NCBI GenBank assembly: GCA_041391505.1
Contig: JAWKNW010000019.1
Span: 60,089 to 124,088, forward strand
Direction of reading: 5' to 3'
Source: Rhodothermales bacterium
Lineage (GTDB): Bacteria; Bacteroidota; Rhodothermia; Rhodothermales; JAHQVL01
DNA: 64,000 nucleotides
This document shows, piece by piece, positions 8,742 through 17,740 of the stretch. A program made the translations under genes and the position numbers. How positions within the stretch are numbered: the stretch's first letter is position 1; the number at the start of each line of letters is the position of its first letter. The notes beneath the pieces are model-generated. The model was not told the origin of the DNA. It did not search any database and saw only the letters and a list, made by a program, of their open reading frames with translations.

Positions 8742-10039
8742 AGGTCCGTGCCGACGAAGGCTCCGCCTTCGCGTGGGTGCTTGCTTTGATGGCGATCCTG
8801 AGCGTGCTGGTCGGGACGGTGATGGCCGTGCACGTGGCGCAAAGACGGTTCGTAGGGCGCGATGTACTTCGCGCGCAGGCCCGATATCTGGCCGAGTCGT
8901 GTCTCCATCGCGCACTGGCTTCCCTCGCCGTCGATCCCGGCTGGCGTGCAGACTCGCTGGCATTCGACGACGATGCCCATCGTGGATGCCGGCTTTTCGC
9001 GTCGCTTTTGGGAGGCTATGTGCAGGTGCGTGTCGCCGCGCGCGCCGGCACGGCCCGCCATCACATCGATGCACTCGTCGGGTTCAGACCGCCGGATGCC
9101 TTTCGTTTTGCGATCCTGCTCGGTGATCCGTCTTCCCCCCTCCAACTGGCCGGCGAGACGGTCGTACGCGGCGACATCCGCGTGGGCGTGCCAGGGATCA
9201 ACCTGGCTGTCTTCGAGGGTCGGCCGTTTTCGGGTAAGGTCGATGGAGAAACGGCGCGCATGGCCGCACCGGTGCTGCCTTCGTTGGAGTCGGGATGGGC
9301 CGAGATCCTGCGCGACTCCCTTCGGGAGCGCATCGCGTCGGCGGCGCGCGGGCGTAGGCTGGGTTCGTTGGGTAGCGAGGTGTTGCGGTTCGGCGCGGCG
9401 GACAGTGCGGGGTTTGAGACGCCTCGAACGCTGATTGCCGCCGGCGACATACGGCTCTCCGGGTCGCTACGCATCGCATCCGGCACGCGGCTGGTGGCGG
9501 GTGGATCGATCGTCGTTGAAGACGAGGTGCGGGGTGACGGCCTGTTGCTGTATGCCGTCAAGGGGGTTCGGATCAAGGATCGCGCTCGCCTGACGGCCCA
9601 GGTTTTTGCCGAGGAGGACATCGAACTGTCGGGTAGGGCGACCCTAGCGTACCCTTCGCTGCTGTATCTCTACGGCCGGCTCGCTGGGCGCGAACGCTCC
9701 GGCGAGCTACGTCTGGCGGATCGCGCGATGCTGGATGGGATCGCTATCCTGCCGCCGGCCGCCGCCGGCGTAGATCGCGGCCGCATCGTGGTGAAAAGCG
9801 GGGCGACCGTCCGCGGCCTCATCTGGAGCGCCAATCAGACCCTCATCGAGGGTGCCGTACTGGGCACCGTGGCCACCACCCGATTCTATCGGTATGCCTC
9901 TCCGACGGACTATGTCAACTGGCTGATTGATGCGCGGATCGATGTGCGCGCCCGCCCCGACGCGTTTCACCTGCCCATCGGTTTTGAGCACGCGTCGATT
10001 CCCGAGGTGGTCACCCTGCGTTCGCGGCCGTTCTGGTAG
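8738..10039 (+). CDS. GspK-like minor pseudopilin with beta-repeat C-terminal domain
   Basis: 433 residues. The N-terminus is prepilin-like (MKVRADEG|SAFAWVLALMAILSVL) and lacks Glu at +5, which is characteristic of GspK tip pseudopilins. Unlike GspK, residues from about 230 on form a run of short beta repeats (TLIAAGDIRLSGSLRIAS, LVAGGSIVVEDEVRGDG, GVRIKDRARLTAQVFAEED, RGRIVVKSGATVRGLIWSA) suggestive of a right-handed beta helix as in bactofilins or polymer-forming domains. The function is probably at the pseudopilus tip; the beta domain might contact cargo or wall, which is inference. The start ATG overlaps the stop of the peptidase gene. Confidence 0.7.
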   Translation: MKVRADEGSAFAWVLALMAILSVLVGTVMAVHVAQRRFVGRDVLRAQARYLAESCLHRALASLAVDPGWRADSLAFDDDAHRGCRLFASLLGGYVQVRVAARAGTARHHIDALVGFRPPDAFRFAILLGDPSSPLQLAGETVVRGDIRVGVPGINLAVFEGRPFSGKVDGETARMAAPVLPSLESGWAEILRDSLRERIASAARGRRLGSLGSEVLRFGAADSAGFETPRTLIAAGDIRLSGSLRIASGTRLVAGGSIVVEDEVRGDGLLLYAVKGVRIKDRARLTAQVFAEEDIELSGRATLAYPSLLYLYGRLAGRERSGELRLADRAMLDGIAILPPAAAGVDRGRIVVKSGATVRGLIWSANQTLIEGAVLGTVATTRFYRYASPTDYVNWLIDARIDVRARPDAFHLPIGFEHASIPEVVTLRSRPFW

Positions 10040-10118
10040 ATGGCTTTCGTCGAAACGCGTCCGCTCCCTGTTCGCCCCGTTGACCCGGTTTTAGCCGCTC
10101 CCCGCTTCTGAAACCCCG

Positions 10119-10505
10119 ATGACCCAACTCAGCAACCCATGTGGATTGCCCGGCCCGATGCATGAGCATGGCTCGGAAGCGGGCTATACCCTTGTCGAAT
10201 CCATCGTGGCACTATCGCTCTTGCTCAGTGTGCTGGCTCCTCTGGTCGGCTCGCTGGCCTATTTCACGGGCCAACATCTGGCGAGTCGGGAGGCGCTGGC
10301 GCTGGCCGCCGGCCGCCGGCAGCTGGAAAGCCTGCTTGCGGAGCCCGCCGCGTGGCCTGACTCCGCCACGGTGGAGGTGGATCGCTGGCGCGTTGTGCGT
10401 CGGGTGCGGCGCGAGGGACGCCGCGTGCTGTGCAGTGTGGTGGTGTTTGAACGCGAGGCCGGGCAGCCTCTGTTGACGCTGTCTACCTGGCGGTTCGTGC
10501 CATGA
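10119..10505 (+). CDS. Minor pseudopilin, GspI-like
   Basis: 128 residues from 10119. The prepilin motif is EAG|YTLVESIVALSLLLSVL with Glu at +5 and a hydrophobic helix. An internal ATG at 10158 would give a 9-residue leader and is an equally good start. The remainder is a short alpha/beta domain. Size and position fit GspI. A 79-bp gap separates it from the GspK-like gene, the largest gap in the operon, and its end overlaps the next gene by four bases. Confidence 0.78.
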   Translation: MTQLSNPCGLPGPMHEHGSEAGYTLVESIVALSLLLSVLAPLVGSLAYFTGQHLASREALALAAGRRQLESLLAEPAAWPDSATVEVDRWRVVRRVRREGRRVLCSVVVFEREAGQPLLTLSTWRFVP

Positions 10506-10972
10506 TCGACGACGCCGGCTTCACACTCGTCGAACTGCTCGTCGCCATGACACTCGCGATCGTCGTGACGACGCTGGCCTCATCGACCTACCTGTTCCTG
10601 GCGCGGACCGTCAGCGTATGGCAGGAAGGGGTGCATCTGGAGAATACGCTTCACGCGACCCTGACGCGACTTACCGAGGATCTGTACGAGACGACCGACA
10701 TCGACCGCCTGCCCGACTCGACCTATGCACTGGTTCGCGCGGCCGGCGATACGATCCGTTATGCCCTGCGAAACCGCGCCCTGTATCGAAACGGCCGCAT
10801 ACTGACTGATTCCACCCTCATGGCTGGAGTCGTTTTTTCTGTCACGGCGAAGCCGGATGCTCCAGCGGCGTTCGAATTTCGCCTCACCCTTTCAAGTCGG
10901 CGGCGGGCACTGGCCTCGACAGTGCGCATCGTGCAGCGCCACCCCGATCCGTGGCGCTCGCTTCGCCCCTGA
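10502..10972 (+). CDS. Minor pseudopilin, GspJ-like
   Basis: 156 residues with a canonical leader and methylation motif: MIDDAG|FTLVELLVAMTLAIVV, Glu at +5. The length and beta-rich C-terminal part (VVFSVTAKPDAPAAFEFRLTLS) fit GspJ, which with GspI and GspK forms the pseudopilus tip in T2SS. The start overlaps the preceding gene by four bases, and its own end overlaps the GTG start proposed for gspF. Confidence 0.8.
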   Translation: MIDDAGFTLVELLVAMTLAIVVTTLASSTYLFLARTVSVWQEGVHLENTLHATLTRLTEDLYETTDIDRLPDSTYALVRAAGDTIRYALRNRALYRNGRILTDSTLMAGVVFSVTAKPDAPAAFEFRLTLSSRRRALASTVRIVQRHPDPWRSLRP

Positions 10973-12087
10973 ACGTCCGAACCCCTGGCTTTGTGAAACC
11001 GCTCGTCCCTGCCGCTCCCGCCTCAACCCGAGTCTCGCACTGGCCGGCGCGCCTCGTCTCCCGCAAGGCGCTGGCCGAGTTTACGCGCAGCCTCGCCGTC
11101 CTCGTCGCCGCGCGGTTGCCGCTGCTCGACGCGCTGGCGACGGCTGGCCGGCAGTCGCCGGCGAAGCGCATGCAGGAACTGGCGGCGGCCGTTAGGGAGG
11201 ACGTTCGGCGCGGCCGGAGCCTCTCCGATAGTCTGGCGCGTCATCCGGAAACGTTCGATGCGCTCTACGTGCAGCTCGTTCGCGTCGGCGAAATGACCGG
11301 CCGACTGGCCGACATGCTGCTCCGTCTTTCCGCATACCTCGAAAAGGCACATGCGCTGCGCCGCACGGTGCGTCTGGCGATGGTCTATCCGGGCGTCATT
11401 GTCGCCGTGGCGGCGAGCGCCGTGGCGTTTCTGATGATGGCGATCGTGCCCACCTTCGCCGAGATGTTCGCCGACTTCGGGGCGGAGCTTCCCGCGCCGA
11501 CCCGCGCCCTCCTGGGCGTGAGCGAGGGGCTTCGCGCGCACGGAGCGGCTGTGCTCATCGCCGGCATGGTTCTGGGCGCCATCGCCCGCCGGACCGTCCG
11601 CACGTCGTGGGGACGACGGCATCTGGAACGCGCATCGCTGCGACTTCCCCTCGTCGGTCCGCTACTGCGAAAAAACCTCTCGGCCCGCTTTTGCCGCACA
11701 CTCGGCACCTTGCTTGAAAGCGGTGTGCACCTGACCAACGCACTGCACATTCTGGCGAGCACGAGCGGTCATGTGTCCGTGGAGGAGATCGTCAAGCGCA
11801 TGGCGGCGCACGTCGAACGTGGCGGCCGCCTGGTTGCACCCTTGCGTGGCGGCGACGTGTTTCCGGATTTTGTCGTTCAGATGGTGGCTGTAGGGGAAGA
11901 AACAGCCAACCTCGGCGATATGCTGCTGCACGCGGCCGGTCATTTCGAAGTGGAAGTGGATGCGGCCGTCGATACGCTCACGGCGATCATCGAGCCGCTC
12001 CTGATCGTCGTGCTGGGCGTCGTGCTCGGCACCGTCCTCGTGGCGATGTATCTGCCCTTGTTCGAGCTCGGCGCGGCCATCCGCTGA
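10951..12087 (+). CDS. gspF: Type II secretion inner-membrane platform protein GspF (PilC-like)
   Basis: 378 residues. Two T2SSF domains are visible: the first begins around FTRSLAVLVAARLPLLDALA and includes VRVGEMTGRLADMLLRLS, and the second around FCRTLGTLLESGVHLTNAL with VAVGEETANLGDML. Three membrane helices occur (about residues 145-170, 195-210 and 345-372). It is the rotor or platform for pseudopilus growth. No ATG is available near the N-terminus; a GTG at 10951 (overlapping gspJ by 22 bases) or 10993 is the likely start. It closes the operon; the next gene is convergent 16 bp away. Confidence 0.92.
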   Translation: MALASPLNVRTPGFVKPLVPAAPASTRVSHWPARLVSRKALAEFTRSLAVLVAARLPLLDALATAGRQSPAKRMQELAAAVREDVRRGRSLSDSLARHPETFDALYVQLVRVGEMTGRLADMLLRLSAYLEKAHALRRTVRLAMVYPGVIVAVAASAVAFLMMAIVPTFAEMFADFGAELPAPTRALLGVSEGLRAHGAAVLIAGMVLGAIARRTVRTSWGRRHLERASLRLPLVGPLLRKNLSARFCRTLGTLLESGVHLTNALHILASTSGHVSVEEIVKRMAAHVERGGRLVAPLRGGDVFPDFVVQMVAVGEETANLGDMLLHAAGHFEVEVDAAVDTLTAIIEPLLIVVLGVVLGTVLVAMYLPLFELGAAIR

Positions 12088-12103
12088 GTCGGCCAGGCCA
12101 GGT

Positions 12104-13159
12104 TCACGACCCGACGCGTACCCTCCGACCCTCTCTGACCGACACATACGCCGCCATCGCCGCGGCAAACGAGCGATATGCTTCCTGAATCGTTGATATG
12201 GGCTGCGTCCCTTGCTCCAGGCAGTCGATCAGATGCGCGATTGGAACCGGCTGAGCCGGCCCGAAAGGCTCGCCGGCCTTTCGTTCGAACACCCAGTTCT
12301 CGGCCCCCGCGGCCAGTACGGCCACCCCGGGGTCCCGGAAAAACTGGGTCATGATTTCGCCCCGCGCACCGACCACCTCCAGCCGGACGACCGCGTTCTG
12401 TTTGGGCGACGGCCCCGTCACCCGCGGCGCGTTGATGGTCCAGCTACCCTCCAGCGTCGCCACGACGCCGTTGGCCAGCGTAAACGTCGCCATCCCCCAA
12501 TCCTCGACCTCGATGTCTTTATGCACCAGGTTCGCCATCCGCGCCTCCACCTCAACGATGTCGCTGCCGGCCAGCCAGCTGAACAGCTCGATCGCGTAAA
12601 TCCCCTCGTCGATCAGCGCGCCACCCGGGACGTGTTTCGGATCGACGAACCAGCCCGGCTTGCCGGAACGAGGCCAGTCCTCGGCGATGGACCACCGGCT
12701 CGTCTGATGCATAACCAGCACCTCGCCGATTACCCCCCGATCGATCCGCTGCTTCACGCCCATCGCCCCCATCCGGGTGATCACCTGGAACGGGACGCAT
12801 ACCACGCCGGCATTCTCGACATCCCGCACCATCTGGCCCGCCTGCTCCAGGGTCATCGCCATCGGCTTGCCCAGGACGATGTGCTTGCCGGCGCGCGCCG
12901 CCATGATCGTGCATTCGGGGATCTCGGAGACGGGCGCCGCGATCAGGACGATGTCCACGTCGGCCTTTTCAAGCAGCTCTTCGTACCGCGTGTACGCCTG
13001 AATGCCGAACGTGCCGGCAAACTCGCGGGCCTTGCGTTCGTCCGGACTCGCCACGGCCACGAGGCGCGCCTTCGGATATTCCACCAGCCCGCGCGCCATG
13101 CCGTAGGCTGAATACCAGTGACCCAACCCGAGAATGCCTACGTTGTAGATGGTTGCCAT
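12104..13159 (-). CDS. Gfo/Idh/MocA family oxidoreductase
   Basis: 351 residues. The N-terminal Rossmann domain has GILGLGHWYSAYG; the typical EKP motif reads GKPMAMTLEQA here, keeping the Lys and Pro but replacing Glu by Gly. The substrate-domain motif is GGALIDEGIYAIELFSWL, with Tyr where many members carry the catalytic His of GxHxID. These changes suggest divergent chemistry or a specialised subgroup. It lies 42 bp downstream of the glycosidase-like gene on the same strand, so both probably handle a sugar or sugar acid. NAD(P) dependence is inferred from the family; substrate is unknown. Confidence 0.88.
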   Translation of the reverse strand: MATIYNVGILGLGHWYSAYGMARGLVEYPKARLVAVASPDERKAREFAGTFGIQAYTRYEELLEKADVDIVLIAAPVSEIPECTIMAARAGKHIVLGKPMAMTLEQAGQMVRDVENAGVVCVPFQVITRMGAMGVKQRIDRGVIGEVLVMHQTSRWSIAEDWPRSGKPGWFVDPKHVPGGALIDEGIYAIELFSWLAGSDIVEVEARMANLVHKDIEVEDWGMATFTLANGVVATLEGSWTINAPRVTGPSPKQNAVVRLEVVGARGEIMTQFFRDPGVAVLAAGAENWVFERKAGEPFGPAQPVPIAHLIDCLEQGTQPISTIQEAYRSFAAAMAAYVSVREGRRVRVGS

Positions 13160-13201
13160 GGGTGATCCGTACTGAACATGGAATGATGCGCGATCCCGGC
13201 G

Positions 13202-15004
13202 CTACTGGATGAGCGCGACCCAGTCGCCTTCGGAATCCGGCGCCCTGATGGTCCGGTACTGGCCAAAAGGCTGCGCCGGATCGCCCTTGCCTACAAGCCG
13301 GGCAACCGCCGGCGCAAACGTGCCCGTCCGCGGGTTGAACCAGCGGATGCGCAACATGCCTTCTTTCTCGTTCAGGTCGATCTTGATCGTCCCGCCCTGC
13401 GGGGCATACACCGCGTACACTTCGCCCGGCGCCGCCAGCACCCACGCGTCCGACCCTGGTTCGAGGAGCTCGTTTCGGGGGATCATCCGGTCGAAGGGGA
13501 GCTGTTCGTGGAAGAAGGCCAGCGCGTACCGGGTGTAGTCCCAGAACGCGTCGCGCGACCGGAAATCCTCCAGATTAAGGTCGGAGTGAGGGTGCTGGTA
13601 GCCAAAATACCACTCCACGCCGGCCCCGCCGGCCATCAGGTTGCCCCAGAGCGCATGCCGGCGCACTTCGTCGTGGTTGTTGCCGACGCCATCCGGTTTG
13701 ACGCCGTCGGTATGCGGACCGATCTCGTCCAGCATCACGACCCACGGACGACCGGCTTCGACGCTGCGGGCAATCCAGGTGTAGGTTTCGGCGTAGGTCC
13801 TCGTCATGTCCCCCATCTGGAGCGACGGGCCTTCGAACGCCTCGAAACCCAGCAGCGGGGTGTAGACCTGGTCGTACTGGTTGGGAAACGTGTGGATGAC
13901 GATCGGGTGGTCGTACGGGTCGAGCGCCCGGAGGTACTCCGCAAACGCTTTTCGCTGGGCATCGGTATTGGTGTTCTCCTCGCCCAGGTTCCACACGATG
14001 GCGGGGTGGTGGGCGAAACGGGCGACGAGTTCGCGGTAATAGAGCCGGCGTTCCGGCCCCAGTTCGCCGCCGTCGAGCAGCTGGTCGTTTTCGGTCTCCT
14101 GCGTGATCACGTGGAGCATGAGCCCCTGCCGATCCATATGGCTGAACGCGATCTCCCACTGGTCCAGTTTGCTGGCATCGAACCGCATCCGTTCCTGCTT
14201 GGTAGTCCACGGGAAGACGTCGTCGCCGTCCCCCTCCACGTTCATCGTGAGGAAATACACGCTGTTCAGGCCTTCGCTGGCGAGGTAGTTCAACGCGCCG
14301 ATGAGGCCTTTCCCCTTGCCGCCCCGCCATGACGGATCGCCTTCCCGCCAGTCGTCCACGTGCGGCCCATAGGCATGGAGGATGGTTTTCCCAGCGGCCG
14401 TATTGTCGAAGTCGGTGAAGGCCAGCAGGTTTTCCGGACTGTCCGCGCCTCCTTTGATGAAATACGCCCCGGTGCCGGCAAACCGGTAGTACCGCTCGCC
14501 GGCATAGACCAGCCGGCCCTGGCCCCGGAAGTCTCGCCCGGTTTTGTCGGTCGGAAGCACCTCGAAGGTCCCCGTCAGGCCGTCGAACGCTGTCGCCGCG
14601 CCGACCGACGGGTCATCCGAAACCGCTATGCCGGGGCCCGTGCGAAAGGATACGGCGTACCGCCAGGTGCCGGTGGAATCGGGGGCAAAATGGGCTCGCC
14701 ACGCGCCCCCTGCTTTGGCGCCGCTCTCCCCTGCGTCGCCGTCGGCCGCGTAATAGCCCGGGACGGTGAAACGCGTATTGCCGTGTGTGAACGTCACATC
14801 CAGGCGGTAGTCGAGAAACGGATTCGGCGAGGCGCCCTCTGAGGTCTCCGGACCCTCGAACGTCAGCGTCACGCGGTGCCACTGCATGAGTTCGCCCGAA
14901 ATCGTGACGGGCCCGCCCGTGGGCGCGGGCGTCTCGGCCGGCTGTGCTCCGCACCGCGAGGCGGTGAGCACGAGAAGAAGCAGCGGGAGGAAAGATGGAT
15001 TCAT
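13202..15004 (-). CDS. Secreted DUF5060 / apiosidase-like putative glycoside hydrolase
   Basis: 600 residues with a hydrophobic signal sequence ending near TASRCGAQ, possibly a lipoprotein although the lipobox is poor. The N-terminal part (about 30-155) fits DUF5060, a beta domain (WHRVTLTFEGPETSE, FTVPGYYAADGD). A TIM-barrel-like catalytic part follows, with NLGEENTNTD near residue 340 and MLDEIGPHTDG near residue 428, whose Glu residues are candidate catalytic acids. The C-terminal segment (AAPGEVYAVYAPQGG onward) resembles a putative collagen-binding or beta-sandwich domain of these enzymes. It precedes the Gfo/Idh/MocA gene, suggesting glycan breakdown; the true substrate is unknown. Confidence 0.82.
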   Translation of the reverse strand: MNPSFLPLLLLVLTASRCGAQPAETPAPTGGPVTISGELMQWHRVTLTFEGPETSEGASPNPFLDYRLDVTFTHGNTRFTVPGYYAADGDAGESGAKAGGAWRAHFAPDSTGTWRYAVSFRTGPGIAVSDDPSVGAATAFDGLTGTFEVLPTDKTGRDFRGQGRLVYAGERYYRFAGTGAYFIKGGADSPENLLAFTDFDNTAAGKTILHAYGPHVDDWREGDPSWRGGKGKGLIGALNYLASEGLNSVYFLTMNVEGDGDDVFPWTTKQERMRFDASKLDQWEIAFSHMDRQGLMLHVITQETENDQLLDGGELGPERRLYYRELVARFAHHPAIVWNLGEENTNTDAQRKAFAEYLRALDPYDHPIVIHTFPNQYDQVYTPLLGFEAFEGPSLQMGDMTRTYAETYTWIARSVEAGRPWVVMLDEIGPHTDGVKPDGVGNNHDEVRRHALWGNLMAGGAGVEWYFGYQHPHSDLNLEDFRSRDAFWDYTRYALAFFHEQLPFDRMIPRNELLEPGSDAWVLAAPGEVYAVYAPQGGTIKIDLNEKEGMLRIRWFNPRTGTFAPAVARLVGKGDPAQPFGQYRTIRAPDSEGDWVALIQ

Positions 15005-15134
15005 GGTACGATCAGGGGCATAACGAATTCATGGCAGGCACGATGCAAGGGATGCACCACACGTCTCCGGCAGGCAAAACGATCGGGGCCCCTTTTTCCT
15101 TGCGTTAGTCCTGATCCGGAAACGTTGAGCCCGC

Positions 15135-17522
15135 TCAAACCGGAATCCAGACCAGCGAGACGCTCGCCACGCGGATATCCGACTTTTCGAGGCTGACTTC
15201 GATCTCTTCGATCTCGCGGGAGATATCGTCCCACTGTTCGTCGAGTTTCAGGAGCGCATCTCCCAGTTCCTCTTCCAGCGATTCCAGCTCGGCGAGCTTG
15301 TCGGAGACCTTGTCCTCGGCCAGCTCCATCCGCGAGGACACTTTGCGCGTCTGCGTCCGCTTCGACGAGGCCCTGCGCAGGTCGGTCGCGATGCTCCGGG
15401 AGGATTTGCGGCCGCCCAGAAAAACGGAGAGCAGCGAGCCCACGCCCGACAACATCTCGTCGGTCTTTCGGGCGCTGTGGTCCTCGCGCAACTGTTCGAG
15501 TTGATCCTTGGCCTTGTCGACGAGTTCGCTGACCCGCGCGATTTTTTTGTCGTATTGATCGCGCAGTTTGGCCGCCTCGGCGTCGGCCTGGGCCTGTGCC
15601 GCCGTTTCGCATCGCGCCTCGAATTCGCCTTTCGACTCGCCCGGTCGCGAATAGAGTTTGAGTTTGGGGTTCCCGTAGATGGTGAGCGCCTGGTTTCTGA
15701 ACAGGTGATCGGTCAGGGAGTCCGTCAGGTGCTTAAAAAACGCCGGCTTGTGGATATCCGCCTCGGGCAACACGAATTGCGCGCCGTCGGGCGGGTCGGG
15801 CAGGAGGTCGCGGTCGTCGTAATCGATGGCGATGGCGTCCTCGCCCGACAAGCGATTTGTGAGCGGATAGAAGACGGCCTCCCACTCCTCCGTATGGCGC
15901 AAGCCGGCCTTGGTGTCGTCGTACAGCAGGTGCACGCGGGCGGCGACGGCGGCGGCATAGGTGGCGCTGGTCGGCTTGATGGCACCGATCACGCCCCAGG
16001 CGGCGGCGGGGTGGAGGTAAGACGTCGGGATGCCCGAGGCGACATCCGGCGCGACGGTGCTGGCGATCGAAGAAAAGGCCACCGAGCCGGAATGGGTCGG
16101 CGCGGCCGCCGCGACGGGTTGTGCGTGGCGCTCCGGGTCCTGTTGGGTGAGCCGGCCGATTTCCTCGCGGGTCATCGGGCCCCGCAGGTACGACATCGCC
16201 CAGCGCGTGCTGAAGAGGGAGGGGCCGGCGCTTTTGGTGGAATGCAAAACGAATTGCCGTTTTTGCAGCCCGCTGATCTGTCGCTCGATCGCCCGGGTAT
16301 CGACGCCGCCGCTGGCGGACGAGAGGCCATCCATGAGGCGGGCCTTGTCGCGCTCGGTCTGCAGCCGGCCGATCATCCATGTGCCGGTGTTCGAGAGCGC
16401 CTTGTAGTCGATGTCGACCGGGTTCTGCGTCGCCAGCACCATCCCGACGCCGAACGCGCGGGCCTGTTTGAGGATCGTCAGGATCGGCTTTTTGCTCGGC
16501 GGGGCGGCCGTAGGGGGGACAAAGCCGAAGACCTCGTCCATATACACGATGGCGCGCAGGTCGTCCGAGCCCGGCTGGCCGCGCATCCACGTGATGAGTT
16601 TCGAGAGGATGAGGGTGACGACGAACTGCCGCTCGTCGTCGGACAGGTGCCCGAGCGACAGGATGGCGGCGCGCGGCTTCCGGTCGGCCGTGAAGAGCAG
16701 TTCGTCGATGTCCAGCGGCGGCCCTTCCATCCACGCGCTGAACGACGGCGAGGCGAGCAGGCCGTTGATCCGCATGGCGAGTTGCCGGCGGTCCTTCTCG
16801 GGGAAAAACGAGTCCAGTTCGATGACGCCGAGCTTTCGGATCGGCGGATTCATGATCTGGCCGACGAGCATGGCAAGGTCGAGGTTCTGGCCCTGGTTCC
16901 AGGCGTATTCAATCAGGTTGGCCAGCAGGATGTGCTCGCGGCTGCTGATCGGGTCGCCGGTGACGCCTACCAGCGCGAGGAGGCTGGTGACGAACCCCTC
17001 GATTTCGTCGCGCATCGGCTCGATGGCGCCGGCGGATTCCGGAGCCTGCAACGAACCGACGATGTTCATCGGGACGCCGGCGGTCGAACCGGGCGTGTAC
17101 AGCGTAAACGCGGCGCGCTCGCGCAATGCCTTCACCCGCTCGGGCGTGATGCCCCACGAGGCGAGGCCGTCGCGCCAGGTTTTTGCCGTGTCGTCGGCAA
17201 ACGCATCGGGGGATTTGCCGGCTTTCTCCGCGTCTTCCTTGCTGACCCAGGGCAGAAAATCCTTGCCCGACAACTCGGGAAAGGCGAGCAGCAGGTTGCC
17301 CATGTCGCCTTTCGGATCGAGAATGAGCGCCGGCCGGCCGGAGAGCAGGATCTCTTCCAGCAGCACAATGCCGAGGCCCGTCTTGCCCGACCCCGTCATG
17401 CCCACGATAACCCCATGCGTGGTCAGGTCGCTGCTTTTGATAAACACCGGAGCCGAAACTCCGCCTTCCGGTGAGCCGCCGAGATACAGACGGCCGTCCG
17501 GTACTTCAATCGGTTGAGCCAT
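15135..17522 (-). CDS. HerA-like/DUF87 P-loop ATPase with C-terminal coiled coil
   Basis: 795 residues from the ATG at 17522 (a longer in-frame start at 17588 has no support). Walker A is GMTGSGKTGLG and Walker B is AIVYMDEVFGFVPP; the ALILDPKGDMGNLL segment and sensor-like ATQNPVDIDYKAL are as in HerA/TraG-type ATPases. Residues from about 620 on are strongly charged and helical (LRDQYDKKIARVSELVDKA, LEELGDALLKLDEQ), predicted coiled coil, perhaps for oligomerisation or partner binding. No NurA nuclease or other defence gene adjoins it, so a classical HerA-NurA role is not shown. DNA or protein translocation is possible; function unassigned. Confidence 0.8.
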   Translation of the reverse strand: MAQPIEVPDGRLYLGGSPEGGVSAPVFIKSSDLTTHGVIVGMTGSGKTGLGIVLLEEILLSGRPALILDPKGDMGNLLLAFPELSGKDFLPWVSKEDAEKAGKSPDAFADDTAKTWRDGLASWGITPERVKALRERAAFTLYTPGSTAGVPMNIVGSLQAPESAGAIEPMRDEIEGFVTSLLALVGVTGDPISSREHILLANLIEYAWNQGQNLDLAMLVGQIMNPPIRKLGVIELDSFFPEKDRRQLAMRINGLLASPSFSAWMEGPPLDIDELLFTADRKPRAAILSLGHLSDDERQFVVTLILSKLITWMRGQPGSDDLRAIVYMDEVFGFVPPTAAPPSKKPILTILKQARAFGVGMVLATQNPVDIDYKALSNTGTWMIGRLQTERDKARLMDGLSSASGGVDTRAIERQISGLQKRQFVLHSTKSAGPSLFSTRWAMSYLRGPMTREEIGRLTQQDPERHAQPVAAAAPTHSGSVAFSSIASTVAPDVASGIPTSYLHPAAAWGVIGAIKPTSATYAAAVAARVHLLYDDTKAGLRHTEEWEAVFYPLTNRLSGEDAIAIDYDDRDLLPDPPDGAQFVLPEADIHKPAFFKHLTDSLTDHLFRNQALTIYGNPKLKLYSRPGESKGEFEARCETAAQAQADAEAAKLRDQYDKKIARVSELVDKAKDQLEQLREDHSARKTDEMLSGVGSLLSVFLGGRKSSRSIATDLRRASSKRTQTRKVSSRMELAEDKVSDKLAELESLEEELGDALLKLDEQWDDISREIEEIEVSLEKSDIRVASVSLVWIPV

Positions 17523-17608
17523 GAGACGATGGTAACACAATGCTAGATCTATGGAGCGCCGCAAATATAGGATCTGGTTCGATTGCATGCACCCCGAAAC
17601 ACCACCCC

Positions 17609-17740
17609 GTCACCCCAAGCCGCGATGAAATCGCGGAATCCCGAGGGACCTCCCGGCCTAGCATCCATGACCATGCATTCGGTACAAAACAAGTCGTCCC
17701 GAGCCGCGATGAAATCGCGGAGAACCGAGGGCCCCCCCGG
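17609..17740. repeat. Two copies of a palindrome-containing repeat
   Basis: Two related units (from about 17609 and 17695) share the core AGCCGCGATGAAATCGCGG, which contains the inverted arms CCGCGAT and ATCGCGG, followed by similar tails ending in CCCGGCCT. They belong to the same intergenic mosaic as the tandem repeat that follows. Confidence 0.8.

Noticed and set aside
15477..17474. Long open frame antisense to the HerA-like ATPase
   Set aside because: No recognisable motif and composition of a GC shadow; the minus strand carries Walker A and B.
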